DNA of 64,000 bases, taken from Kitasatospora purpeofusca (GTDB lineage: Bacteria; Actinomycetota; Actinomycetes; Streptomycetales; Streptomycetaceae). Position 1 is the stretch's first letter. Each line of letters opens with the position of its first letter. The notes beneath the pieces were generated by a model, which made no database searches, was not told the DNA's origin, and was given only the letters and a program-made list of their open reading frames with translations. The DNA lies in the NCBI RefSeq assembly GCF_000718025.1, contig NZ_JODS01000003.1, forward strand, positions 186,001 through 250,000. Reading direction: 5' to 3'. This document shows, piece after piece, positions 8,861 to 17,832 of the stretch. The position numbers and the translations under genes are program-made.

Positions 8861-9736
8861 ATGGGAGTGCTGAAGAAGTTCGAGCAGCGACTTGAGGGTC
8901 TCGTCAACGGCACCTTCGCCAAGGTGTTCAAGTCCGAGGTCCAGCCCGTGGAGATCGCCGGAGCGCTGCAGCGCGAGTGCGACAACAACGCGAGCATCTG
9001 GAACCGCGAGCGGACCGTCGTGCCCAACGACTTCATCGTCGAACTCAGCCCGCACGACCACGAGCGGCTGAGCCCCTACTCCGGGCAGCTGGGCAACGAG
9101 CTCGCCGGCATGGTCCGCGAGTACGCCGAGGCCCAGCGCTACACCTTCATGGGCCCGCTCCAGGTGAACCTGGAGAAGGCCGACGACCTCGACACCGGCC
9201 TGTACCGGGTGCGCAGCCGCACCCTCGCCGCGGAGGAGCCGCAGCAGCAGGCCCCCGCGCAGCCGACCCAGCCCGGCTACGGCCGTCCGCCGGCCGCTCC
9301 GGCCCCCGGCGCGCCGTGGCAGCAGGGCGGCGCCCAGTACGCCGCGCCCCCGCCGCCACCGGCCGCGCCTCCCGCGACCCCGCCCGCGCCGACCGCTGCC
9401 GCCGGCCCCGCCGGCGGCAATGTGCGCCCCTTCCCGGGCGCCGGCCACGGCACCTCGACGCGCCGCTGGATCGAGGTGAACGGCGCCCGCCACCAGATCT
9501 CCGGGAACGCCTGCGTACTGGGCCGCTCCACCGAGGCGGACGTCCGCATCGACGACCCCGGGGTGTCCCGCAAGCACGCCGAGATCCGCCCCGGAACCCC
9601 CTCGATGGTGCTGGACCTGGGGTCGACGAACGGCATCGTGGTGGACGGGCAGCACACCCAGCGCGCTACGCTCCGCGACGGCTCTCGAATCGTCGTGGGC
9701 TCCACCACCATCGTCTACCGACAGGTCGAAGGGTAG
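8861..9736 (+). CDS. fhaA: FhaA-like protein: DUF3662 and FHA domain
   Basis: 291 residues. An N-terminal DUF3662 domain (about 1-120) begins MGVLKKFEQRLEGLVNG. A Pro/Ala/Gln-rich linker follows, then a C-terminal FHA domain (about 205-291) with the phosphothreonine-binding signature GRSTEADVRIDD, VSRKHAEI and LGSTNGI. In mycobacteria FhaA binds the phosphorylated MurJ-associated pseudokinase and restrains peptidoglycan synthesis. A separate pseudokinase and murJ occur here at 51-56 kb. The ribosome-binding site GGAAGGGGG precedes the ATG. First gene of the kinase/phosphatase cluster. Confidence 0.95.
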   Translation: MGVLKKFEQRLEGLVNGTFAKVFKSEVQPVEIAGALQRECDNNASIWNRERTVVPNDFIVELSPHDHERLSPYSGQLGNELAGMVREYAEAQRYTFMGPLQVNLEKADDLDTGLYRVRSRTLAAEEPQQQAPAQPTQPGYGRPPAAPAPGAPWQQGGAQYAAPPPPPAAPPATPPAPTAAAGPAGGNVRPFPGAGHGTSTRRWIEVNGARHQISGNACVLGRSTEADVRIDDPGVSRKHAEIRPGTPSMVLDLGSTNGIVVDGQHTQRATLRDGSRIVVGSTTIVYRQVEG

Positions 9737-9749
9737 AGCGGGCGCGGTT

Positions 9750-10286
9750 ATGTCAGAACTGACCCTCACGGTCATGCGGCTGGGCTTCCTGGCCGTGCTG
9801 TGGCTGTTCGTGATCGTCGCGGTCCAGGTGATCCGCAGCGACCTCTTCGGAACCAGGGTGAACCCCCGGTCCTCCCGCCGGGGCGGCGGTGCCACCGCGG
9901 CGGCGCCCGCGGCCGGCGCGGCCGGGCGGGCCCCGCAGGGCCAGCCCCCGGCCGGCGGTCCGCCGACCCAGGGCGGCGGGCGCCGCCGCGGCGCCCCGAC
10001 CCAGCTGGTCGTGGTCCAGGGCTCCCTGGCCGGGACCACCGTCGCGCTGCAGGGCCAGACCATCACGCTGGGCCGGGCGCACGACTCCACCATCGTGCTG
10101 GACGACGACTACGCGTCCTCCCGGCATGCCAGGATCTATCCCGACCAGACTGGGCAGTGGACGGTGGAGGATCTAGGCTCCACCAACGGCACCTATCTGG
10201 ACCGTCAGCGCCTGACCGCGCCGACCCCGCTCCAGCCGGGCATGCCGATCCGTATCGGCAGGACCGTCATCGAACTGCGGAAGTAG
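9750..10286 (+). CDS. fhaB: FhaB-like (FipA-partner type) membrane-anchored FHA protein
   Basis: 178 residues. One N-terminal membrane helix (about 8-30) precedes a basic, Gly/Ala-rich linker and a C-terminal FHA domain (GRAHDSTIVLDDDYASSRHARI, LGSTNGTYLD). The gene starts 13 bases after fhaA and is clearly in the same operon. The family acts as a phosphothreonine adaptor at the septum or hyphal tip, linking PknB-type signalling to cell-wall enzymes. The ribosome-binding site is weak, so translation may depend on coupling with fhaA. Confidence 0.92.
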   Translation: MSELTLTVMRLGFLAVLWLFVIVAVQVIRSDLFGTRVNPRSSRRGGGATAAAPAAGAAGRAPQGQPPAGGPPTQGGGRRRGAPTQLVVVQGSLAGTTVALQGQTITLGRAHDSTIVLDDDYASSRHARIYPDQTGQWTVEDLGSTNGTYLDRQRLTAPTPLQPGMPIRIGRTVIELRK

Positions 10287-10339
10287 TAGCGCATGAGGGA
10301 CAGCATCCCGTCCATGACCCAGAGGGGGGCACAGGTCGC

Positions 10340-12034
10340 ATGACCCTGGTGCTGCGCTTCGCCGCCGGCTCCCACAAGGGACTGATCCGGGAGGGGAACG
10401 AGGACTCCGGCTACGCCGGCCCGCGGCTGCTCGCCGTGGCCGACGGCATGGGCGGGGCGGCGGCCGGTGAGGTCGCTTCCTCCGAGGTGCTCGGCTCGAT
10501 CGTCCGCCTGGACGAGGACGTGCCGGGCGCCGACCTGCTGACCCTCCTCGGCGACGCGGTCCAGGGCGCCAACGACCGGCTCCGGCAGATGGTCGAGGAG
10601 GACCCGCAGCTCGAAGGCATGGGCTGCACCCTCACCGCGATGCTGTGGACCGGCCAGCGGATGGGCCTGGTCCACGTCGGGGACTCCCGCGCCTACCTGC
10701 TGCGGGACGGCTCGCTGGTGCAGATCACCCAGGACCACACCTGGGTGCAGCGGCTGGTCGACGAGGGCCGGATCACTCCGGAGGAGGCCGAGACCCACCC
10801 GCAGCGCTCGCTGCTGATGCGCGCGCTGGACGGCCGGGGCCAGGTCGAACCGGACCTGTCGATCCGCGAGGTGCGGGCCGGCGACCGCTATCTGATCTGC
10901 TCCGACGGCCTCTCCGGCCCGGTCAGCCACCAGACCCTCCAGGACACCCTGGGCAGCTACTACTCGCCCGAGCAGACCGTGCAGGAGCTGATCCAGCTCG
11001 CGCTGCGCGGCGGCGGCCCGGACAACATCACCTGCATCGTCGCGGACGTCCTCGACGTCGGCGCCACGGACACCCTCAGCGGCCGTTTCAACGACGTGCC
11101 GGTGGTGGTCGGCGCGGTCGCCGAGACCCCGCCGTCCTCGACCGCCGCGGACCAGTCGATCCGCGACACCCCGGCCGGCCGCGCCGCCGGACTCGGCCGC
11201 GGCCCGCAGGGCGCCTTCGGCCCCGCCGAGGGCTACGGCGCCGGCCACCCCGACGCCGGGTTCGGCCCGGCCGGCGGCTACGAGGGCGGCTACCCGGAGG
11301 GCGGCGCCGCCGATCCCTCGGTCCACGGGACCGAGGACTACGACGACGACGCGCGCCGGCGGCCCCGGCGCAAGAACCGGGCGCTGGCGTTCTCGCTGGT
11401 CGGCCTGGTCACCGTGGGCCTGCTGGGCGCGGGCGGCTTCTTCGGCTACCAGTGGACCCAGAGCCAGTACTACGTCGGCGCCGAGGGCGACCACGTCGCG
11501 GTGTTCCAGGGCGTGAACCAGAGCCTGGCCGGACTGAACCTGTCCTCGGTGCACACCCCGTACAAGGACATCGAGCTCAAGTACCTCCCGCAGGACCAGC
11601 GCACCCACGTCACCAACACCATCTCGGCGAGCAGCCTCGGCGACGCCGACGACAAGGTGAAGAAGCTGGGCGAGCAGGCCGCGTTCTGCCGCAAGGTCTC
11701 CGACGTCCGGGCCGCCGGCGGCCTGACCGCCCCGGGCGGCACCCCGGCGACCGGCCAGCCGACCCAGCAGGCCGCCGCCGGGACGGTGGCGACGCACGCC
11801 GGGTTCGTGACGGCGACCACCGCGCCCAGCCCGTCCTCGACCGGACGGGCCCCGGCGGCCGGCGTCCCCACGACCACTCCCAGCCCGACCACTCCGAGTC
11901 CGAGCACGCCGAGCACCACCGCCCCGGCCCCCGTACCCAGCCAGGGTGCCGCGGCCCCGGCGGCCCCGCAGAGCGACCTGCCCGGCCTGAGCGACGAGGA
12001 GCGGCAGCGCGCCGACTCCTGCCCGAAGCCGTGA
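10340..12034 (+). CDS. pstP: PP2C-family Ser/Thr protein phosphatase (PstP type)
   Basis: 564 residues. The cytoplasmic PP2C domain (about 1-240) shows metal-ligand motifs REGNEDSGY, VADGMGG, HVGDSRAYLLRDG and GGPDNITCI. A Gly/Tyr-rich linker, one membrane helix (about 348-370) and an extracellular Thr/Pro/Ser-rich C-terminus follow. It should dephosphorylate PknB and its substrates. Mycobacterial PstP has the same layout. The ATG at 10340 follows AGGGGGG by about 12 bases. The GVPTTTPSPTTPSPSTPS tract is typical of a wall-spanning tail. Confidence 0.95.
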   Translation: MTLVLRFAAGSHKGLIREGNEDSGYAGPRLLAVADGMGGAAAGEVASSEVLGSIVRLDEDVPGADLLTLLGDAVQGANDRLRQMVEEDPQLEGMGCTLTAMLWTGQRMGLVHVGDSRAYLLRDGSLVQITQDHTWVQRLVDEGRITPEEAETHPQRSLLMRALDGRGQVEPDLSIREVRAGDRYLICSDGLSGPVSHQTLQDTLGSYYSPEQTVQELIQLALRGGGPDNITCIVADVLDVGATDTLSGRFNDVPVVVGAVAETPPSSTAADQSIRDTPAGRAAGLGRGPQGAFGPAEGYGAGHPDAGFGPAGGYEGGYPEGGAADPSVHGTEDYDDDARRRPRRKNRALAFSLVGLVTVGLLGAGGFFGYQWTQSQYYVGAEGDHVAVFQGVNQSLAGLNLSSVHTPYKDIELKYLPQDQRTHVTNTISASSLGDADDKVKKLGEQAAFCRKVSDVRAAGGLTAPGGTPATGQPTQQAAAGTVATHAGFVTATTAPSPSSTGRAPAAGVPTTTPSPTTPSPSTPSTTAPAPVPSQGAAAPAAPQSDLPGLSDEERQRADSCPKP

Positions 12035-12179
12035 CGGACGCGACCCCCCGACATAGGCCCGCCCCGCGCGGGCCCGTCCGGCCGTCGGGGAGCGGCCGAC
12101 CCATGAGTGAGCGAAGCGACAGAGCCATCGAGAAGCGCGTGTGGGCGGATGCCCCGGCCGAGCGGAGCGAGGCGGGAGC

Positions 12180-13649
12180 ATGAGTACCTTCGATGTGAGC
12201 AGCGACCCGAACAGCCGGTCCGCCGGCGTGCCGGCCGACCGCGCGTCCTCGCGGCGCCGCCGCAACACCACCATCTCGCCGCAGGCGACGCCGAACCGGC
12301 GCAACACCGAGCTGGCGATGCTGGCGTTCGCGGTGCTGCTGCCGGTCCTGGCCTACGCCAACGTGGGCCTGGCGATGGACGACAAGCTGCCCGCCGGGAT
12401 GCTCGGCTACGGCCTGGGCATGGGCGCGCTCGCGCTGATCGCGCACCTGCTGATGCGGAAGTTCGCGCCGTACGCGGACCCGCTGATGCTGCCGATCGCC
12501 ACCCTGCTGAACGGGCTCGGCGTGGTGATGATCTGGCGGCTGGACAAGGCCGGCCCGCTGCTGCACAACAACTTCCCGGCCGCCTCCAACCAGCTGATGT
12601 GGTCGGGCCTGGGCATCGCGTTCTTCATCGTGGTGATGGTCTTCCTGAAGGACCACCGGGTCCTGCAGCGCTACACCTACATCTCGATGGCGGTGGCCCT
12701 GGTGCTGCTCGCCGCGCCGGCGTTCTTCCCGGAGCGCAAGGAGGACCTCGGCGCCAAGATCTGGATCCGGATGGGCGCCTTCTCGATCCAGCCCGGTGAG
12801 TTCGCCAAGATCATCCTGACGGTGTTCTTCGCCGGCTACCTGATGGTCAAGCGCGACGCCCTGGCGCTGGCCAGCCGCCGGTTCATGGGCCTGTACCTGC
12901 CGCGCGGGCGCGACCTCGGCCCGATCATCGTGATCTGGCTGCTCAGCCTGCTGATCCTGATCTTCGAGAACGACCTCGGCTCGTCCTTCCTGTACTTCGG
13001 CCTGTTCGTGGTGATGCTCTACGTCGCCACCGAGCGGACCAGCTGGATCGTGGTCGGCCTGCTGATGTCGATCGGCGGCGCGGTCGCGGTGGCCTCCACC
13101 GCCAGCCACGTCAAGACCCGTATCGACGCCTGGCTCAACCCGATGGCCGCCTTCGAGCCGAAGCACCCGCAGGGGGCCACCGAGCAGATCGGCCAGGCGC
13201 TGATGTCCTTCGGCTCCGGCGGGGTGACCGGCTCCGGCCTCGGCCAGGGCCGCTCCTGGCTGATCGACTTCGCCGCCAAGAGCGACTTCATCCTCGGTTC
13301 CTTCGGCGAGGAGCTCGGCCTCACCGGCATGATGGCGATCTTCATGCTCTACGCCCTGCTGATCCAGCGCGGTCTGCGCACCGCGGTCGCCGCCCGCGAC
13401 CCCTTCGGCAAGCTCTTCGCGGTCGGGCTCTCCTCCGCGATGGCGCTGCAGGTGTTCGTGGTCGCCGGCGGTGTCACCGGCCTGATCCCGCTGACCGGTA
13501 TGACCATGCCGTTCCTCGCCCAGGGCGGGTCCTCGGTGGTCGCCAACTGGGCACTGGTCGCGATCCTGCTGAAGATCAGCGACAACGCCCGCCGTCCCGG
13601 GGTGGAGCCCACCCCGACGCCCGAGATCCAGGGGGGCACCGCCTCGTGA
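12180..13649 (+). CDS. rodA: FtsW/RodA/SpoVE-family SEDS peptidoglycan polymerase
   Basis: 489 residues with a polar, Arg-rich N-terminus (about 1-45) and about ten to twelve membrane helices. SEDS features include IQPGEFAKIIL, FENDLGSSFLYFG, QGRSWLIDFAAKSDFILGSFGEELGL and GLIPLTGMTMPFLAQGGSS. SEDS proteins polymerise lipid II together with a class B penicillin-binding protein, here the gene that overlaps it by four bases. The ATG at 12180 follows GGCGGGAGC. The equivalent mycobacterial gene at this locus is called rodA. Whether it serves elongation or sporulation division is not visible in sequence. Confidence 0.93.
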   Translation: MSTFDVSSDPNSRSAGVPADRASSRRRRNTTISPQATPNRRNTELAMLAFAVLLPVLAYANVGLAMDDKLPAGMLGYGLGMGALALIAHLLMRKFAPYADPLMLPIATLLNGLGVVMIWRLDKAGPLLHNNFPAASNQLMWSGLGIAFFIVVMVFLKDHRVLQRYTYISMAVALVLLAAPAFFPERKEDLGAKIWIRMGAFSIQPGEFAKIILTVFFAGYLMVKRDALALASRRFMGLYLPRGRDLGPIIVIWLLSLLILIFENDLGSSFLYFGLFVVMLYVATERTSWIVVGLLMSIGGAVAVASTASHVKTRIDAWLNPMAAFEPKHPQGATEQIGQALMSFGSGGVTGSGLGQGRSWLIDFAAKSDFILGSFGEELGLTGMMAIFMLYALLIQRGLRTAVAARDPFGKLFAVGLSSAMALQVFVVAGGVTGLIPLTGMTMPFLAQGGSSVVANWALVAILLKISDNARRPGVEPTPTPEIQGGTAS

Positions 13650-15103
13650 ACAAGCCGATCCGCCGGGTCTCGATCTTCTGCCTCGTGCTGATCCTGGCCC
13701 TCATGGTGCGCACCAACTGGGTCCAGGGCGTGCAGGCCGACGCCTGGGCGGGCAACAAGTACAACAAGCGGCAGGTCTACGACCGCTACGCCTACCCGCG
13801 CGGCAACATCATCGTCGACGGCCAGCCGATCACCCAGTCCACCTTCGTGGACGGCCTGCGCTACAAGTACAAGCGGTCCTGGACGGACCCGCAGATGTAC
13901 GCCCCGGTCACCGGCTACTCCTCGCAGGCCTTCGGTGCCAGCCAGCTGGAGCAGCTGGAGGACGGCGTCCTCTCCGGCAGCGACGACCGGCTGTTCTTCC
14001 GCAACACCCTGGACATGCTGACCGGGGAGCAGAAGCGCGGCGGCGACGTGGTCACCACGATCAACTCCAAGGCCCAGAAGGCGGCCTTCGAGGGGCTCGG
14101 CAACAAGAAGGGCGCGGTCGTCGCGCTCGACCCGAAGACCGGCGCGATCCTGGCCCTGGTCTCCACGCCGTCCTACGACCCGGCGAGCTTCGCGGGCAAC
14201 GAGTCCACCGACTCCAAGGCCTGGACCGACCTCAACGCCGACCCCAACAAGCCGATGCTCAACCGGGCGCTGCGCGAGACCTACCCGCCCGGCTCGACGT
14301 TCAAGCTGGTCACGGCCTCGGCGGCGTTCGAGAACGGCCTCTACCAGAACATCGACGACCAGACCGCGACCCCGGACCCGTACACCCTGCCGGGCACCAA
14401 CTTCGTGCTGAAGAACGAGTCCGACCGGGAGCAGTGCGGCAACGCCACGATCAAGTCCGGCATGGACCAGTCCTGCAACACCGTCTTCGCCAAGATCGGC
14501 GCCGACCTCGGCAAGGACAAGATGCGGGTGCAGGCCGAGAAGTTCGGCTTCAACAGCACCGTGGACACCCCGATCCGGTCCGAGAAGAGCGTCTTCCCGT
14601 CCAACTCCACCCCGGACGGCACCGCCCAGGACTCGATCGGCCAGCACGACACCCAGGCCACCCCGCTGCAGATGGCGATGGTCTCCGCGGCGATCGCCAA
14701 CAACGGCTCGCTGATGCAGCCGTACCTGGTCGCCGAGGAGCGCTCCGCCTCGCTGACCACCATCTCCAAGCACAGCGAGAAGCAGTTCTCGCAGCCGATC
14801 AGCCCGGCCACCGCGCAGAAGATGCAGGACCTGATGGTCTCGGTGGTCGAGAACGGCACCGGCAAGAACGCGAAGATCCCGGGTGTCACCGTCGGCGGCA
14901 AGACCGGCACCGCCCAGCACGGCGAGGGCAACGCGGGCCTGCCGTTCGCCTGGTTCACCTCCTACGCCAAGGCCTCCGACGGCCGCACGGTCGCGGTCGC
15001 GGTGGTCGTCGAGGACGGCTCCAACAACCGTGACGGCATCAGCGGCGGCCGGCTGGCCGCGCCGATCGCGAAGTCCGTGATGCAGGCCGTCCTCGGCAAG
15101 TGA
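13646..15103 (+). CDS. pbpA: Class B penicillin-binding protein (PbpA type)
   Basis: 485 residues. A short cytoplasmic start and one membrane helix (about 7-25) precede a PBP dimerisation region and a transpeptidase domain. The catalytic SxxK is PPGSTFKLV, the SxN is DQSCNTVF and the KTG is VGGKTGTA. It cross-links peptidoglycan outside the membrane and pairs with the SEDS protein encoded upstream. The GTG start overlaps the rodA stop (GTGA). Length and layout match PbpA of the actinobacterial pknB locus. Confidence 0.95.
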   Translation: MNKPIRRVSIFCLVLILALMVRTNWVQGVQADAWAGNKYNKRQVYDRYAYPRGNIIVDGQPITQSTFVDGLRYKYKRSWTDPQMYAPVTGYSSQAFGASQLEQLEDGVLSGSDDRLFFRNTLDMLTGEQKRGGDVVTTINSKAQKAAFEGLGNKKGAVVALDPKTGAILALVSTPSYDPASFAGNESTDSKAWTDLNADPNKPMLNRALRETYPPGSTFKLVTASAAFENGLYQNIDDQTATPDPYTLPGTNFVLKNESDREQCGNATIKSGMDQSCNTVFAKIGADLGKDKMRVQAEKFGFNSTVDTPIRSEKSVFPSNSTPDGTAQDSIGQHDTQATPLQMAMVSAAIANNGSLMQPYLVAEERSASLTTISKHSEKQFSQPISPATAQKMQDLMVSVVENGTGKNAKIPGVTVGGKTGTAQHGEGNAGLPFAWFTSYAKASDGRTVAVAVVVEDGSNNRDGISGGRLAAPIAKSVMQAVLGK

Positions 15104-15104
15104 C

Positions 15105-15148
15105 GGGAGCCGGGTCGGGAGCCGGGTCGGGAGCCGTGACGGGAGCCC
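15105..15148 (+). repeat. 12-base tandem repeat after pbpA
   Basis: GGGAGCCGGGTC occurs twice perfectly (15105-15116, 15117-15128), then as GGGAGCCGTGAC and a partial fourth copy. It lies directly after the pbpA stop codon. The remainder of the 300-base gap to pknB shows no gene and should hold the pknB promoter. Confidence 0.8.
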
Positions 15149-15403
15149 GCGGCGGGTGAGGGAAATGTCACGATCGGCGCCCCCGGTCCGGATACCGGTC
15201 TGATATCGGCCTGCGGCCGACTCGGGTCCGGTACGGTCCGACCGGTAGCGTGTCCGCAGCAGCGGGTGTACCCGTTGCCGTCCGTGCGGTGCCGAACCGG
15301 TCCTGACCGCAGAACCATCCGGGGCCCGGACGGCGTCACAGGGAGCGTGCGGGGACACCTACGTCACTAACCTCACCGGCGGGTGAGGGAGAGGGTCGCA
15401 ACT

Positions 15404-17566
15404 ATGGAAGAGCCTCGTCGCCTCGGCGGCAGGTACGAGCTCGGCGGCGTCCTCGGGCGCGGCGGCATGGCCGAGGTGTACCTCGGCCATGACACCAGGC
15501 TCGGCCGCTCCGTCGCCGTGAAGACGCTCCGGGCCGACATGGCCCGCGATCCGTCCTTCCAAGCCCGATTCCGCCGCGAGGCACAGTCCGCGGCGTCGCT
15601 GAACCACCCCGCGATCGTCGCCGTGTACGACACCGGCGAGGACTACATCGACGGCATCTCCATCCCGTACATCGTGATGGAGTACGTCGAGGGGTCCACG
15701 CTGCGGGAGCTGCTGCACTCCGGCCGCCGGCTGCTGCCGGAGCGCGCGCTGGAGATGACCATCGGCATCCTCCAGGCCCTGGAGTACTCCCACCGGGCCG
15801 GCATCGTGCACCGCGACATCAAGCCCGCCAACGTCATGCTCACCCGCCAGGGCAACGTCAAGGTGATGGACTTCGGCATCGCCCGGGCGATGGGCGACGC
15901 CGGTATGACGATGACGCAGACCTCCGCCGTCATCGGCACCGCCCAGTACCTCTCCCCGGAGCAGGCCAAGGGCGAGCAGGTGGACGCCCGCTCCGACCTC
16001 TACTCCACCGGCTGCCTGCTCTACGAGCTGCTCACGGTGCGCCCGCCGTTCGTCGGCGACTCCCCCGTCGCGGTCGCCTACCAGCACGTCCGGGAAGAGG
16101 CGCAGCCGCCGTCCGTCTTCGACCCCGAGGTGCGTCCCGAGGTCGACGCGATCGTGCTCAAGGCGCTCGCCAAGGACCGCGACTACCGCTACCAGAGCGC
16201 CGACGAGATGCGCGACGACATCGAGCGCTTCCTCGACGGCCTGCCGGTGGCCGCCGCCCAGCAGGCCGCCGCGTACGGCATGGGCGCGGCCGGGTACGGC
16301 TACGACCAGAACGGCTACCCGCAGCACGACCCGTACGGCCAGACCAACCTGCTGCCGCAGCAGGTCCCCGGCGGTCCGACCACCGTCCTGCCGCAGGCCG
16401 CGCCGGCCGGCTACGCCGCCCAGCCGCAGCAGGGCTACGACGACGGCTACGGCCAGACCTACGCCGGCGCCCCCGGGGCCGGTGGCAACGACGGCTACGA
16501 CGACGGCTACGGCCGCGGCGGCCGGCGCGGCGGGGAGCAGCCGAAGAAGAGCAACACCTCCTGGATCGTGCTGGCGGTCGCCGCCGTGCTGGTCCTGGTC
16601 GGCACCTTCTTCGTCGCCCAGGCGATGTTCGGCAACAAGAAGGGCGAGGACAAGAAGGAGGCCGTGAAGATCGCGGCCCCAGGCCTCGTCGGCAAGACCC
16701 TGGCCGAGGCGAAGGCGCTCGTCGCCCAGGCCGGTCCCAAGCTCGTGGTCACCGAGGGCGACAGGATCGCCTGCCCGGACGCCAACGTGAAGAAGGACCA
16801 GGTCTGCACGCAGAACCCGACGGCGGGCAACCAGCTCGCCGAGGCCGGCACGATCACCGTGCAGTTGTCCTCGGGTCCGGCCAAGACCCCCGTGCCCAAC
16901 GTGGTCGGCAAGTCCAAGGAGCAGGCGGTCAAGGCGCTCGCCGACGCCGGCTTCACCAATGTGACGACCGACTACAAGGACGACGACAACGCCCCGCTGG
17001 ACCAGGTGCTCAACCAGGACCCGGCCAGTGGCGGCGCCGACCCGACCGCCCCGGTCAAGCTGACCGTGTCGCAGGGCAAGGCCAAGATCAACGTTCCCAG
17101 CGTGCTCGGCCAGCAGAAGGAGGCCGCCGAGGCCGCGCTGACCGGCGCCGGCTTCCAGGTGGACTCCTCGAAGACCCAGGTGACCAACGATCCCACCAAG
17201 GTCAACACGGTCGCCTCGCAGAACCCGTCCGGCGGCAAGCAGCCCGCCAACACCAAGATCACGCTGACCATCTTCAAGGCACCGGAGAAGGTCTCGGTCC
17301 CGCCGCTGGTGAACGTCCCGCTCAAGGACGCCAGCAAGACCCTCCTGGCCATGGGCCTGCAGTACACCGTCGTCCAGGGTCCGCAGGACCCGAACGCGAT
17401 CGTGACCGCCTCCAACCCGGCGGCCGGCACCCAGGTGGACCCGAACACCTCGGTCGGGCTGATGACCAAGGCGGTGGATCCGCCCAAAGGGAGCGACCCA
17501 CCGACCGTCCCCGGGATCCCCGGCCTCCCCACCCCCAGCAACACCAAAGGGGGACCCAACAACTAA
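15404..17566 (+). CDS. pknB: Ser/Thr protein kinase with four PASTA domains (PknB)
   Basis: 720 residues. The kinase domain (about 8-275) has glycine loop GRGGMAEV, catalytic Lys in VAVKTL, HRDIKPANVM, DFGIARA and a threonine-rich activation loop (MTMTQTSAVIGTAQYLSPEQ). A Tyr/Gly/Gln-rich juxtamembrane linker, one membrane helix (about 383-405) and four extracellular PASTA repeats (about 420-692) follow. PASTA domains bind muropeptides or lipid II, and the kinase controls cell-wall growth through the FHA proteins upstream. The ATG at 15404 has GGGAGAGGG before it; a GTG start at 15383 is possible but unneeded. Confidence 0.97.
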   Translation: MEEPRRLGGRYELGGVLGRGGMAEVYLGHDTRLGRSVAVKTLRADMARDPSFQARFRREAQSAASLNHPAIVAVYDTGEDYIDGISIPYIVMEYVEGSTLRELLHSGRRLLPERALEMTIGILQALEYSHRAGIVHRDIKPANVMLTRQGNVKVMDFGIARAMGDAGMTMTQTSAVIGTAQYLSPEQAKGEQVDARSDLYSTGCLLYELLTVRPPFVGDSPVAVAYQHVREEAQPPSVFDPEVRPEVDAIVLKALAKDRDYRYQSADEMRDDIERFLDGLPVAAAQQAAAYGMGAAGYGYDQNGYPQHDPYGQTNLLPQQVPGGPTTVLPQAAPAGYAAQPQQGYDDGYGQTYAGAPGAGGNDGYDDGYGRGGRRGGEQPKKSNTSWIVLAVAAVLVLVGTFFVAQAMFGNKKGEDKKEAVKIAAPGLVGKTLAEAKALVAQAGPKLVVTEGDRIACPDANVKKDQVCTQNPTAGNQLAEAGTITVQLSSGPAKTPVPNVVGKSKEQAVKALADAGFTNVTTDYKDDDNAPLDQVLNQDPASGGADPTAPVKLTVSQGKAKINVPSVLGQQKEAAEAALTGAGFQVDSSKTQVTNDPTKVNTVASQNPSGGKQPANTKITLTIFKAPEKVSVPPLVNVPLKDASKTLLAMGLQYTVVQGPQDPNAIVTASNPAAGTQVDPNTSVGLMTKAVDPPKGSDPPTVPGIPGLPTPSNTKGGPNN

Positions 17567-17634
17567 GCCCTGGTTCCCCTGGTTCTGAGCCCCTCGGGGC
17601 CGAACCGACCGGCTGAGTTGTTTCCCGGCAGTGA

Positions 17635-17675
17635 GCCCGAGGGCCCGTCGACACCGCGTCGACGGGCCCTCGGGC
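17635..17675 (+). terminator. Strong hairpin terminator after pknB
   Basis: A perfect 18-base stem (GCCCGAGGGCCCGTCGAC and its complement) with an ACCGC loop, 68 bases after the pknB stop codon. Confidence 0.8.
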
Positions 17676-17700
17676 GTTCACGGGGCCGGCGGAGGCCTGC

Positions 17701-17785
17701 GGGAGGCCCGTGGGAGGCCCGTGGAGAGGCCGGAGGGCTGCGGAGGCCCCGCAGAGGGCCGCGGAGGGCCGCGGAGGGCCGCGGA
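17701..17785. repeat. Short GC-rich tandem repeats between pknB and the sortase genes
   Basis: GGGAGGCCCGT occurs twice (17701-17722), and GGGCCGCGGA occurs three times in perfect tandem (17756-17785). They lie between two hairpin terminators in a convergent gap, where slippage would be neutral. Confidence 0.8.
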
Positions 17786-17790
17786 GACGC

Positions 17791-17825
17791 GTGGAGGCCC
17801 CCGGGGCGTCCCCGGGGGCCTCCAC
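17791..17825 (-). terminator. Terminator of the sortase gene
   Basis: A perfect 16-base stem (GTGGAGGCCCCCGGGG and its complement) with a CGT loop, eight bases beyond the sortase stop codon at 17833. Confidence 0.8.
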
Positions 17826-17832
17826 GACGGCC

